From: Chloroflexota bacterium
GTDB lineage: Bacteria; Chloroflexota; Anaerolineae; UBA7937; B3-Chlor
NCBI GenBank assembly: GCA_030603665.1
Contig: JAUVXJ010000001.1
Location: forward strand, 436,118 to 500,117
Reading direction: 5' to 3'
DNA: 64,000 nucleotides
This document shows positions 52,347 to 61,021 of this stretch, in pieces. Made by a program: the position numbers and the translations under genes. The notes below the pieces were generated by a model. That model searched no databases, was not told the origin of the DNA, and worked only from the letters and a program-made list of their open reading frames with translations. Every line of letters starts with the position of its first letter. Positions within the stretch are counted from its first letter, which is position 1.

Positions 52347-53834
52347 GTGGCAAAGAAACCCAACATCCTAGTCATCTGGGGAGATGATGTCGGCTACTGG
52401 AACCTCAGCGTCTACTCCAAGGGCATGATGGGCTACCAGACGCCGAACATCGACCGTGTGGCCCAAGAGGGCATGCTGTTCACCGATCACTACGCGGAGC
52501 AAAGTTGCACTGCCGGTCGTTCGTCTTTCATCACCGGCCAGAGTGTCTTCCGCACGGGATTGAGCAAGGTGGGAATGCCGGGGGCCGAAATGGGATTAAT
52601 GCCTGAGGACCCCACCATCGCCGAGCTGCTGAAGCCGCTGGGGTACGCCACAGGCCAGTTCGGCAAGAACCACCTGGGCGATAGGGACGAGCACCTGCCC
52701 ACCAACCACGGGTTCGACGAGTTCTTCGGCAACCTGTACCACTTGAACGCCGAGGAGGAGCCGGAGCTTCCCGACTATCCCCAGCCGGAGGACTTTCCCG
52801 ACTTCAGGAAGAACTTTGGCCCCCGGGGCGTGATCCACAGCTACGCCGACGGTCGGATCGAGGACACCGGCCCGCTGACGAAGAAGCGCATGGAGACGTG
52901 CGACGAGGAGTTCCTCGAGGCTGCGCTCGGCTTCATCGACCGGCAGCAGGAGGCCGACAAGCCGTTCTTCCTGTGGTTCAACACCACGCACATGCACTTC
53001 CGCACCCATGTCAAGCCGGAGAGCCGCGGCCAGTCTGGGAGGTGGCAATCGGAGTACCACGACGTGATGATCGACCACGACAAGCACGTGGGAGCGTTGC
53101 TGGACAAGCTGGACGAGCTGGGCATCGCCGACGACACCATCGTCTTCTACAGCAGCGACAACGGACCGCACATGAACACCTGGCCCGACGGAGCCATGAC
53201 TCCGTTCCGGAACGAGAAGAACTCCAACTGGGAAGGGGCCTTCCGGGTTCCAGCCATGGTGCGCTGGCCCGGCGTGATCGAGCCCGGCACGGTGTCCAAC
53301 GAGATCATCAGCCACCACGACTGGTTGCCCACCTTCCTGGCGGCTGCGGGCGAGCCGGATATCGTTGAGAAGCTCAAGAAGGGGCACCAGGTCGGCGAGA
53401 AGACCTTCAAGGTGCACATCGACGGCTATGACTTGCTGCCCTACCTGAGTGGTGACGAGGAGAAGGGCCCGCGGCCAGGGTTCTTCTACTTCTCTGACGA
53501 TGGCGACCTGGTGGCCCTCCGTTACGACAACTGGAAGCTGGTCTTCATGGAGCAGACGGTGCAGGGCACGCTTGAGATCTGGGCAAACCCATTCGTGCCG
53601 TTGCGGGCTCCAAAGATCTTCAACCTGCGCACGGATCCCTTTGAGCGTGCCGACATCACCTCGAACACCTACTATGATTGGCTAATGGACCACGTCTATC
53701 TGATGGTGCCTGCACAGGCCATTGTGGGACAGTTCCTGGCCACGTTCCAGGAGTTTCCCCCGCGCATGAAGGCGGCCAGCTTCACCGTGGATCAGGTTAT
53801 GGAGAAGCTCACACAGGGAATCACGAGCGCATAA
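52347..53834 (+). CDS. Sulfatase 3 (Cys-type, CTAGR variant)
   Basis: 495 residues from GTG 52347, which has AAAGGAG 10 bases upstream; the frame opens at 52314 without such a site. Metal pair in IWGDDVGYWNLSVYS. The signature is SCTAGRSSFITG with C54, the C-x-A-x-R form rather than C-x-P-x-R. GKNHLGD replaces GKWHLGD. YSSDNGPHMNTWPDG gives the second metal site. No signal peptide. Followed by a REP palindrome and a SulP permease, which could move the sulfate released. Members with CTAGR are common in bacterial sulfatase expansions; substrate unknown. Confidence 0.92.
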   Translation: MAKKPNILVIWGDDVGYWNLSVYSKGMMGYQTPNIDRVAQEGMLFTDHYAEQSCTAGRSSFITGQSVFRTGLSKVGMPGAEMGLMPEDPTIAELLKPLGYATGQFGKNHLGDRDEHLPTNHGFDEFFGNLYHLNAEEEPELPDYPQPEDFPDFRKNFGPRGVIHSYADGRIEDTGPLTKKRMETCDEEFLEAALGFIDRQQEADKPFFLWFNTTHMHFRTHVKPESRGQSGRWQSEYHDVMIDHDKHVGALLDKLDELGIADDTIVFYSSDNGPHMNTWPDGAMTPFRNEKNSNWEGAFRVPAMVRWPGVIEPGTVSNEIISHHDWLPTFLAAAGEPDIVEKLKKGHQVGEKTFKVHIDGYDLLPYLSGDEEKGPRPGFFYFSDDGDLVALRYDNWKLVFMEQTVQGTLEIWANPFVPLRAPKIFNLRTDPFERADITSNTYYDWLMDHVYLMVPAQAIVGQFLATFQEFPPRMKAASFTVDQVMEKLTQGITSA

Positions 53835-53914
53835 CCGCGATAGGCGACGATATCGAGCGGAGCTGATCCCCGCAGATGCGCAGGGCTCCAAGGCCCACGG
53901 ATCTGCGGAGGGAG

Positions 53915-53947
53915 AGGACTGGCAGTCCTCGAAGGACTGCCAGTCCT
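53915..53947. repeat. REP palindrome, copy 1
   Basis: AGGACTGGCAGTCCT, CGA, AGGACTGCCAGTCCT: a perfect 15-bp inverted repeat between sulfatase 3 and the SulP gene. Each arm is itself nearly palindromic. Confidence 0.9.
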
Positions 53948-53976
53948 GATACCTATACAGTGAGTGAGGGCGTGAA

Positions 53977-55671
53977 ATGAGCATGGACACAGCGAAAGTG
54001 CCAACTGGGCTGACCAGGTACCTCCCCATCCTGTACTGGCTGCCCAACTACTCATCCGGGTGGCTTCGATCTGACCTGGTGGCCGGCCTGACCACGGCCG
54101 CGGTGGTCATCCCGCAGTCCATGGCCTACGCCACCATCGCGGGTCTGCCCGTCGAGGCGGGACTGTACACGGCCTTGGTGGCGATGCTGGCCTATGCCCT
54201 GCTGGGCACCTCGCGGCCTCTGAGCGTCAGCGTCACTTCCACCATCTCCATGTTGACCGCAACGCAACTCGCCCTCGTGGTCCAGAGCGGCGACCCCGCG
54301 GACCTCATGGCCGCCGCCGCGACGCTGGCCTTGCTGGTGGGCGGCTTTCTGCTGCTGGCCGGAGTCCTGCGTCTGGGCTTCATCGCCAACTTCATCTCCC
54401 TTCCGGTCCTGACCGGTTTCAAGGCCGGCATCGGCATGGTCGTCATCGTCGGGCAGCTAGGCAAGGTGCTGGGTATCTCCGTGAGCAAAGGTCCCTTCCT
54501 CCAGACGATCATCGCCGTAGTCCAGGGGCTAAACGCAGTGCACTGGGCTACCTTCCTTGTGGCTCTCGTCACGTTGGCGATTCTGATCATTCTGCCGCGG
54601 CTGGTGCCACGGGTGCCGGCACCTTTGGTGGCGGTGGTGGTAGGCATCGGAGCGTCGGCGCTGCTCACCTTGGGCAACGCAGGCGTGACGCTGGTGGGAT
54701 TCATCCCACCCGGCTTGCCATTCCTCGCCCTTCCAGACGCATCGTTGGTCAGCCAGCTCTGGCCAGGTGCGCTCGCCATCGCTTTGATGTGCTTCACCGA
54801 GTCCATCGCCGCAGGGCGCGCCTTCGTGGAGCACGGGGAACCACAGGTGGACGCCAACCAGGAGTTGTTGGCGCTGGGCGCTGCCAACGTTGCTGGGAGC
54901 TTCTTCCGAGCCTACCCAGCGGCCGGTGGCACGTCCCAGACCGCCGTCAACCGCAAAGCCGGCGCCAAGACTCAGTTGTCCGGAATCGCCACAGCTTGCG
55001 TGGTGGCCTTGACTCTGCTGTTCCTGTCGCCGCTGGTCAGTCTGATGCCGCAGGCGACGTTGGGAGCCCTGGTGCTGGTGGCGGCAGCGGGTCTGATCAA
55101 GCCCGATGATTTCCGGGCCATCGGACGCATTCGCCGCGAGGAGCTGGTGTGGGCCATTGTGGCCCTGGTCGGCGTGGTGCTATTGGGCACGCTGGAGGGC
55201 ATCCTGGTGGCGGTGGGTGTATCCCTCCTGACTTTGCTGTATCATGCCAATCACCCTCCGGTATACGCGGTGGGGCGCAAGCCGGGCGCCGACGTGTTTC
55301 AGTCGCTGGAGCAGCATCCGGACGACGAGACGATCCCCGGCCTGCTCATCGTGCGCACCGAGGGTCGCCTGCACTTCGCCAGCGCGCCCCGCACGGCCGA
55401 CACCTTCTGGCGCTTGATCGATGAAGCCCAACCGAGGGTCCTGATCCTGGAGCTCAGCGCAGTGCCTGACATTGAGTACACGGCCCTGACCATGCTGGCC
55501 GATGGCGAGGAGAAGCTCCGGGAGCGCGGGATCAGTCTATGGCTGGCAGGCCTGAACCCGACGGTGGAGGAGGTCATACGCCGCTCGCCGCTGGGGGCGA
55601 CCTTGGGCGACGAGCGTACGTTCGACGACCTGCGACAAGCAGTTGAGGCCTATGAGGCAATGGACCAATAG
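53977..55671 (+). CDS. SulP-family anion (sulfate) permease with STAS domain
   Basis: 564 residues. The start LPNYSSGWLRSDLVAGLTTAAVVIPQSMAYATIAGLP and the later NVAGSFFRAYPAAGGTSQTAVNRKAGAKTQLSG are SulP signatures; 10-12 helices are evident to about residue 420. A STAS domain follows (about 440-560; RVLILELSAVPDIEYTALTMLADGEEKLRERG). It would transport sulfate or another anion across the inner membrane. Between two sulfatases and near a maturase, its job may be to move sulfate set free in the cytoplasm; the direction is not deducible. Ribosome site weak (GAGGGCGTGAA). REP palindromes lie on both sides. Confidence 0.93.
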   Translation: MSMDTAKVPTGLTRYLPILYWLPNYSSGWLRSDLVAGLTTAAVVIPQSMAYATIAGLPVEAGLYTALVAMLAYALLGTSRPLSVSVTSTISMLTATQLALVVQSGDPADLMAAAATLALLVGGFLLLAGVLRLGFIANFISLPVLTGFKAGIGMVVIVGQLGKVLGISVSKGPFLQTIIAVVQGLNAVHWATFLVALVTLAILIILPRLVPRVPAPLVAVVVGIGASALLTLGNAGVTLVGFIPPGLPFLALPDASLVSQLWPGALAIALMCFTESIAAGRAFVEHGEPQVDANQELLALGAANVAGSFFRAYPAAGGTSQTAVNRKAGAKTQLSGIATACVVALTLLFLSPLVSLMPQATLGALVLVAAAGLIKPDDFRAIGRIRREELVWAIVALVGVVLLGTLEGILVAVGVSLLTLLYHANHPPVYAVGRKPGADVFQSLEQHPDDETIPGLLIVRTEGRLHFASAPRTADTFWRLIDEAQPRVLILELSAVPDIEYTALTMLADGEEKLRERGISLWLAGLNPTVEEVIRRSPLGATLGDERTFDDLRQAVEAYEAMDQ

Positions 55672-55675
55672 ACTT

Positions 55676-55704
55676 GACGGGCAGTCCTTCAAGGACTGCC
55701 CGTC
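55676..55704. repeat. REP palindrome, copy 2
   Basis: GACGGGCAGTCCT, TCA, AGGACTGCCCGTC: 13-bp perfect stem, five bases after the SulP stop. It may also end transcription there. Confidence 0.88.
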
Positions 55705-55729
55705 CTCACAACACGGTAGGGAGGACCGA

Positions 55730-56650
55730 ATGACAGCCGAGCTTCCATCTTGGAATGATACACCCACCCAGAAGGCCATCTTGGACTTCGTGGGGGCTGT
55801 CAGCGACGAGTCCAGCCCCACGTACGTTCCGTCAGTGGACCGGGTCGCCACCTTTGACAACGACGGCACGTTGTGGTGCGAGAAGCCGGCCTACATCCAG
55901 CTTCTCTTCGCCATCGAGCGCCTCAAGCAGATGGCTGAGGCTGATGCCAAACTCCTGGAGAAGCCCGCGTTCAAGGCAGCAGCAGCGGGGGACATGGGCT
56001 ACTTTGCCGGCCTGGCAAGTGACATTCCCGCACTGCTGGAGATCGTGTACGACACCCACGCCGGGATGCCCCAACGCGACTTCGAGCAGTTGGCCAGCGA
56101 CTTTCTGGCCCATGCCCGCCACCCCCGTTTTGACGCGCCCTTCAAGGAATGTGTCTACCAGCCGATGGTGGAGCTGATGGAGTACCTGCGTGCCCACGGC
56201 TTCAAGGTGTTCATCACCTCGGGCGGTGGGATGAGCTTCATGCGCACGGTGTCGGAGGAGATCTATGAGCTCCCGAGGGAGAACGTTATCGGCAGCAACA
56301 TCACCTTCGAGGCCGCACGGCAGGAAGGCAAGCTGGTCCTGCTGCGCAAGCGGGGACTGGTGGAACCTATCGACGACGGGCCGGGCAAGCCGGTCAACAT
56401 CGAGCTGCACATCGGCCGTCCACCCATCGTTGCCGCGGGCAACTCCAACGGCGACATCGAGATGCTGGAATTCGCCGAGGCCAGCGGCAAGCCGTTCCTG
56501 AACCTGCTGCTGCACCACGACGACGCAGGGCGCGAATACGCTTACGACAAGGGAGCGGAGAGAGCCCTCCAACTCTCCGAGGAACGCGGCTGGACGGTCG
56601 TCAGCATGAAGGATGACTTCAGAATGGTTTTCCCCTTTGAGGGCACTTGA
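55730..56650 (+). CDS. HAD-superfamily hydrolase (phosphoserine-phosphatase-like)
   Basis: 306 residues from ATG 55730 (GGGAGGACCGA upstream); the longer frame runs back through the REP. HAD motif I is TFDNDGTLW, motif II VFITSGGGMSF, a Lys in RKRGLV, and motif IV AAGNSNGDIEML. A helical cap lies between I and II. A phosphatase or a phosphono/halo-acid hydrolase is possible; the DNDGTL form with a second Asp favours a phosphatase. Cytoplasmic. Its place between SulP and a maturase suggests a link to sulfate-ester use, for example on a phosphorylated intermediate, but this is a guess. Confidence 0.85.
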   Translation: MTAELPSWNDTPTQKAILDFVGAVSDESSPTYVPSVDRVATFDNDGTLWCEKPAYIQLLFAIERLKQMAEADAKLLEKPAFKAAAAGDMGYFAGLASDIPALLEIVYDTHAGMPQRDFEQLASDFLAHARHPRFDAPFKECVYQPMVELMEYLRAHGFKVFITSGGGMSFMRTVSEEIYELPRENVIGSNITFEAARQEGKLVLLRKRGLVEPIDDGPGKPVNIELHIGRPPIVAAGNSNGDIEMLEFAEASGKPFLNLLLHHDDAGREYAYDKGAERALQLSEERGWTVVSMKDDFRMVFPFEGT

Positions 56651-56700
56651 CGCGTTGATGCCGCACGCCTGCCAGTCCTACAATCCTACGTGGAGTATTC

Positions 56701-57306
56701 ATAGTCAGACCAGAACCGCTTCAATGCGGGCAGTACTATCACATCTATAACCGCGGCAACAATGGTGAAACTCTCTTCCGCGAACGGCGGGACTACACGT
56801 ATTCCGTCAGTCTGTACGACAAGTACATCCAACCCGTTGCCGAAACCTACACCTATTGCCTGATGAGCAACCATCTTCACCTCTTGGTACGCATCAAGGA
56901 CAAGGACTGCCAGTCCTCGGAAGACTGGCAGTCCTCTCCCACCAGGCCGACAAGTCGCGCCTTCGCCACCCTGTTCAGTACCTACACCAAAGCGCTCAAT
57001 AAGGCGTATCAGCGCACCGGCAGCCTGTTTGAGAGGCCCTTCCGGCGCAAGCGGGTAGACAGTGACCGCTATTTCACGTACCTTGTGGTCTACATTCATC
57101 GCAACCCTCAGAAACACGGCCTGGTTGATGATTTCCACGACTGGCCATACTCCCCGTACAGGGCGATGCTGTCGGACAAGGTATCACACATCCGCCGTCT
57201 GGATGTTTTGGGCTGGTTCGACGGTCGGGCCAGCTTTGAGGCGGCGCACGTGGCTCTGCTAGATGAGGGTGTTATCGAACCGTTGATTACAAATGATCGA
57301 CTCTGA
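56701..57306 (+). CDS. REP-associated tyrosine transposase (RAYT), start codon ATA
   Basis: The frame from 56701 reads IVRPEPLQCGQYYHIYNRGNN and continues through the HUH motif MSNHLHLLV, YQRTGSLFERPFRRKR and YIHRNPQKHGL, all typical of Y1-type TnpA_REP, for about 201 residues, the family length. The expected start codon is ATA, 6 bases after GGAG, where ATG would be usual, and no other in-frame start exists before 56863. Either ATA is used or the gene has lost its start. A REP palindrome is inserted in frame (residues about 68-78), adding DKDCQSSEDWQSS. REP half-sites flank the gene on both sides. It should cut and move REP sequences. Confidence 0.85.
   Translation: MVRPEPLQCGQYYHIYNRGNNGETLFRERRDYTYSVSLYDKYIQPVAETYTYCLMSNHLHLLVRIKDKDCQSSEDWQSSPTRPTSRAFATLFSTYTKALNKAYQRTGSLFERPFRRKRVDSDRYFTYLVVYIHRNPQKHGLVDDFHDWPYSPYRAMLSDKVSHIRRLDVLGWFDGRASFEAAHVALLDEGVIEPLITNDRL
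56903..56935. repeat. REP palindrome inside the RAYT gene, copy 3
   Basis: AGGACTGCCAGTCCT, CGGA, AGACTGGCAGTCCT. Inverse orientation of copy 1 and in frame with the transposase. Confidence 0.88.
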
Positions 57307-58591
57307 ACCAATTAGGACTGGCAGTCCTCCAGCCTTTCATCTCCTGGCCAAACCCACGGGGGCAGTGTGCAACCTGGCCTGCGAGTACTGCTTCTTCCTG
57401 TCCAAGGAGGAGCTGTATCCTGACAGCCCCTTCCGCATGACGGACGAGGTACTGGAGGAGTACATCCGCCAGTACCTTGAAGCGCAGAGCGTCCCGGAAG
57501 CGACTATCGCCTGGCAGGGCGGCGAACCCACCATGATGGGCCTGGACTTCTTCCGCCGGTCCGTGGAGCTGGTGGAGAAACACAAGAAGCCGGAGATGAC
57601 CGTCCAGCACACGATGCAGACCAACGCCACGCTGCTCGACGACGAATGGTGTGAGTTCTTCAAGGAACACAACTTCCTGATTGGGATCAGCATCGATGGG
57701 CCGGCGGAATTGCACAACGCCTACCGGGTGGACAAGGGGGGCAACCCGTCCTTCGATCGCGTCATGCGCGGCCTGGATCTCATGAAGAAGCACGAGGTGG
57801 ACTTCAACGTGTTGTGCACGGTCCACGCGGCCAACGGCGACTACCCTGTGGAGGTGTATCGCTTCTTCCGCGACGAGTTGGAGGCGGAGTTCATCCAGCT
57901 CATTGCTATCGTGGAGCGGGACAACGAGACCGGCTTTCAAGAGGGAAACGAGGTCACCGAGCGCTCCGTGAAGCCGGAGCAGTGGGGCAACTTCTTGATG
58001 GGCGTTTTCGACGAATGGGTGCGTCGCGACGTGGGCAAGACCTATGTCCAGCTGTTCGACGTGGCCCTGGGGAACTGGGTGGGAGCGCCTCCCAGCCTCT
58101 GCGTGTTCTCGCCAACCTGCGGCACCGCCCTGGCCCTGGAGCACAACGGCGACCTCTACTCGTGCGACCATTTCGTGGAGCCGAACTACCTCTTAGGTAA
58201 CATCGCAGAGACGCAGATGACGGAATTGGTGGCCTCCGATGAGCAGCAGAAGTTTGGGCGGGACAAGCTGGACGGGCTGCCCAGCTACTGCCAGGAGTGC
58301 GAAGTGTGCTTCGCCTGCCATGGAGGCTGCCCCAAGAACCGGTTCGTGGAGACGCCCGATGGCCAGCCGGGGCTGAACTACCTCTGTGTTGGTTACAAGG
58401 CCTTCTTCCATTACATCGACCAGCCGATGCGGATCATGGCCGACCTGCTGCGGCGCGACCGCGCACCCGCGGAGATCATGCAGATACTGGAAGCGGGGGA
58501 GCAGAAGGCGTTTGCAGAGGCGGGGCGGAACGATCCCTGCCCTTGCGGCAGTGGAAGGAAGTTCAAGCATTGCCACGGCCGAGACAGATAG
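57293..58591 (+). CDS. Anaerobic sulfatase-maturating enzyme 2 (radical SAM, with SEC-C tail)
   Basis: 432 residues, colinear with 43096-44454. Radical SAM cysteines in CNLACEYC, then IAWQGGEPTMMG. Auxiliary-cluster cysteines in CVFSPTCGTALALEHNGDLYSC and CQECEVCFACHGGCPKNRF. SEC-C ending GRNDPCPCGSGRKFKHCHG. The start is uncertain: ATG 57293 overlaps the RAYT end and lies upstream of a REP half-site that codes residues about 8-12 (RTGSP), so the original 5' end was probably rebuilt by REP insertion. Only a weak ribosome site is seen. It precedes sulfatase 4 by 37 bases, so the two are likely cotranscribed and partners. Confidence 0.92.
   Translation: MIDSEPIRTGSPPAFHLLAKPTGAVCNLACEYCFFLSKEELYPDSPFRMTDEVLEEYIRQYLEAQSVPEATIAWQGGEPTMMGLDFFRRSVELVEKHKKPEMTVQHTMQTNATLLDDEWCEFFKEHNFLIGISIDGPAELHNAYRVDKGGNPSFDRVMRGLDLMKKHEVDFNVLCTVHAANGDYPVEVYRFFRDELEAEFIQLIAIVERDNETGFQEGNEVTERSVKPEQWGNFLMGVFDEWVRRDVGKTYVQLFDVALGNWVGAPPSLCVFSPTCGTALALEHNGDLYSCDHFVEPNYLLGNIAETQMTELVASDEQQKFGRDKLDGLPSYCQECEVCFACHGGCPKNRFVETPDGQPGLNYLCVGYKAFFHYIDQPMRIMADLLRRDRAPAEIMQILEAGEQKAFAEAGRNDPCPCGSGRKFKHCHGRDR
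57314..57328. repeat. REP half-site at the start of maturase 2
   Basis: AGGACTGGCAGTCCT, one arm of copy 1, eight bases after the RAYT stop and inside the maturase frame. A shorter piece (CTGCCAGTCCT) lies at 56669-56679 before the RAYT gene. Confidence 0.75.
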
Positions 58592-58628
58592 GAGTGACGA
58601 CGGCTGACGACAAGAAGGGAGTAGTGAA

Positions 58629-59987
58629 GTGACAGCGCAACCAAACATCGTCTTCTTCCACGTTGACAACTTGGGTTTCGGCGAATTGGGATGCTATGGC
58701 GGCGGTACTCTGCGCGGAGCCGACACCCAGCGTATCGACCAGTTCGCCAAAGAAGGCTTTCAGCTGCTCAATTATGCACCTGAAGCCCAGTGCACCCCCT
58801 GCCGCTCAGCCCTAATGACGGGGCGGCATGCCATCCGTTCAGGCACCCACACCGTGGCCCTTAGCGGCTCTGAAGGCAGCGGTTTGGTGGCCTGGGAGCG
58901 CACGCTGGGCGATATCTTGTCCGAAGCTGGGTACGCCACACTGTGCACGGGGAAGTGGCACATAGGCGACGCCGACGGACGATGGCCAACCGACCACGGT
59001 TTCGACGAATGGTATGGCCCGCCCCACTCGTATGATGAAGCCTTGTGGGAGACCGATCCGTGGTACGTCCCTGGACGTGATCCTGAGGCGCATATGCTGG
59101 AGGGGCGAAAAGGTGAGAGAGTCATGGAGAAAGAAAAACTCACCTACGAACTCAAGCGAAATGTCGATGTCGAATACCAGCGCCGCAACTTCCGCTTCAT
59201 CGAAGAGAATGCAAGAGCCGAGCGCCCCTTCTTCCTGTATTACAACCCCACGTTGATGCACATCCCCGTTGTGCCGCGCGATGAATATCGAGGAAAGAGC
59301 GGCAACGGTGATTGGGCCGACTGCTTGCTCCAGCTCGATGGCGACTTTGGCGATCTGCTCGATAAGCTCGACGAGCTTGGCCTGAGGGAAAACACCATCG
59401 TTGTGTTCGCGGGCGACAACGGCAACGAGGAGATGCTCTTGCACCGTGGCACCGCCGGGTACTGGGAAGGCTCGTACTTCACTGGAATGGAGGGGTCACT
59501 GCGTACTCCCTGCCTGGCGCGCTGGCCAGGTAAGATCTCACCCGAACAGGTGAGCAACGAGATCATGCACGTCACCGACTGGTTCACCACGCTGTTGACG
59601 ATGGCTGGCCTGCAGGTGCCGGATGATCGAGAGATCGACGGCAAAGACCAGTCACCGTTCCTGTATGGCCAACAGGAGGAGTCAAACCGCGACGGCTTCA
59701 TCTACTGGAACGGTGAACGGATGTATGGGGTCAAGTGGCGGAACTTCAAGCTGGTGTTGGTTCAGCAGAAGTACTTCACCGATCCGGCCCTACCGCTGGG
59801 CTTCCCCCATATCGTCAACCTGGTCACGGATCCGAAGGAGCGCGAACCGTATCACCCGGTCTACTACCACACATGGACGATGGCCCACTTTGGCCGGCTG
59901 ATCAAGGAGTTCCAGGACAGCGTCAAGCGCGAACAACTCATTCCAGCGGGTGCGCCGCTGGACCTCGTCCCGAAAGCGGGGCAATGA
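58629..59987 (+). CDS. Sulfatase 4 (Cys-type)
   Basis: 452 residues. The metal site FFHVDNLGFGELGCYGG has Asn in the second position as in sulfatase 2. C55 in AQCTPCRSALMTGRHAIR is the formylglycine precursor; a second Cys lies inside the signature (C-T-P-C-R). GKWHIGDADG and AGDNGNEEM complete the site. No signal peptide. GTG start after AAGGGAGTAGTG. Directly downstream of maturase 2. Substrate unknown. Confidence 0.92.
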   Translation: MTAQPNIVFFHVDNLGFGELGCYGGGTLRGADTQRIDQFAKEGFQLLNYAPEAQCTPCRSALMTGRHAIRSGTHTVALSGSEGSGLVAWERTLGDILSEAGYATLCTGKWHIGDADGRWPTDHGFDEWYGPPHSYDEALWETDPWYVPGRDPEAHMLEGRKGERVMEKEKLTYELKRNVDVEYQRRNFRFIEENARAERPFFLYYNPTLMHIPVVPRDEYRGKSGNGDWADCLLQLDGDFGDLLDKLDELGLRENTIVVFAGDNGNEEMLLHRGTAGYWEGSYFTGMEGSLRTPCLARWPGKISPEQVSNEIMHVTDWFTTLLTMAGLQVPDDREIDGKDQSPFLYGQQEESNRDGFIYWNGERMYGVKWRNFKLVLVQQKYFTDPALPLGFPHIVNLVTDPKEREPYHPVYYHTWTMAHFGRLIKEFQDSVKREQLIPAGAPLDLVPKAGQ

Positions 59988-59994
59988 GCCTTAT

Positions 59995-60065
59995 CCTTGC
60001 GAAGGCCTGTGAACCTTGCGAAGGTTTGGAACCCTTCGACAGGCTCAGGACAGGCCTTCGTAAGG
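59995..60065. repeat. GAAGG-type dispersed intergenic repeat, copy b
   Basis: Two CCTTGCGAAGG units, then CCTTCGACAGGCTCAGGACA and GGCCTTCGTAAGG. CTTGCGAAGGCCTGT pairs with ACAGGCCTTCGTAAG across the element. Lies between sulfatase 4 and the next gene. Confidence 0.78.
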
Positions 60066-60090
60066 TTGAAGGTTGTAGAGAGGAGTAGAC

Positions 60091-60930
60091 ATGGAAGAAC
60101 AAGAGAAGGTAGAACGTAAGCCTAGGAGGCTGACGCGGATCGGCGGGCTGGTCATCGTCATCCTCAGCATCATAGTCCTGGTGCTGAACGTGGCTGGCAT
60201 CATCGGTGTCTGGGTGGCAAACGAGCCTGTGACCAACACCATTCTCAATGTCCTGACGCCTGTTGAGCAGACACTGGACCTGACCGCCGATCTCCTCGAT
60301 CGGATCAGCACGGGGCTGGAAAGATCTCGAGGAGTGGTGGACACCATTGACGCTATTGCCGAGACGTTGGGCGATAGCGTGGAGGAGAACCGCCTCATCC
60401 TCAACCTGATCTCCAAGGCGCTGGGGGAGGAGCTGGGACCACTGGTGGAAACTACCGGGGATGTCGTCCGTACGGCTGAGGCGGCCGCGACCACCATCCA
60501 AAACGGCCTGGAGATCGCCGACGCGCTTCCCTTCATCTCTCTTGACGATGGCCAACTCGAAGCGACCAGAATCGCCAGGATGGCCACACGGGTTTCAGAT
60601 CTGTCAACGACCGTCGGAGAGCTGGATTCCAGCGTTCAAGAGAGGAGATCCGAGACCGCTGAGGAGCTGGTCAGCCGGATAACTGGCAGAACCTCGGAGA
60701 TCAGCGCGTTTCTGGATGAGATACAGGCAGAAGTGGACGGCTACCAGGCACAGATCACTGAACTTCAGGGAAGGCTGGCAACACTGAAAGCCAGAATCCC
60801 GCTCTGGATAGACGTGTCATCAATAGCGATCACGCTGCTTTTGTTCTGGCTCGCTGTGTCCCAAGTCAGCATCTTCTTCCACGGCTGGTCGTTCTTCACC
60901 GGCCATGATCTGCTGGCGCGGTGGCGATGA
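60091..60930 (+). CDS. Hypothetical membrane protein with coiled-coil domain
   Basis: 279 residues, not recognised. Helix one (about 17-45; GGLVIVILSIIVLVLNVAGIIGVWVA) and helix two (about 240-265; VSSIAITLLLFWLAVSQVSIFF) enclose a long, heptad-rich segment (50-235) that resembles methyl-accepting or tape-measure-like coiled coils. The loop is probably outside the cytoplasm, given KPRRLTR before helix one. ATG after AGAGAGGAGTAGAC. It is flanked on both sides by GAAGG repeats. Confidence 0.75.
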   Translation: MEEQEKVERKPRRLTRIGGLVIVILSIIVLVLNVAGIIGVWVANEPVTNTILNVLTPVEQTLDLTADLLDRISTGLERSRGVVDTIDAIAETLGDSVEENRLILNLISKALGEELGPLVETTGDVVRTAEAAATTIQNGLEIADALPFISLDDGQLEATRIARMATRVSDLSTTVGELDSSVQERRSETAEELVSRITGRTSEISAFLDEIQAEVDGYQAQITELQGRLATLKARIPLWIDVSSIAITLLLFWLAVSQVSIFFHGWSFFTGHDLLARWR

Positions 60931-60935
60931 TCTTG

Positions 60936-60987
60936 CCCTTGCGGGGGCTTGATCCTTCGACAGGCTCAGGACAGTCCTTCGCAAGGG
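60936..60987. repeat. GAAGG-type dispersed intergenic repeat, copy c
   Basis: CCCTTGCGGGGG, then CCTTCGACAGGCTCAGGACA and GTCCTTCGCAAGGG. It starts 6 bases after the coiled-coil gene and is the most diverged of the three in its left arm. Confidence 0.78.
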
Positions 60988-61021
60988 TCGGACGGATCAA
61001 CTGAAGGAGAGGCTGCGGGTA

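Noticed and set aside
52596..53417. 273-codon minus-strand frame opposite sulfatase 3
   Set aside because: Val/Leu-rich antisense reading of GC-rich codons; no start signal.
53915..57328. REP palindromes as a CRISPR array
   Set aside because: Units are palindromic, irregularly spaced by hundreds of bases and have no spacers or cas genes.
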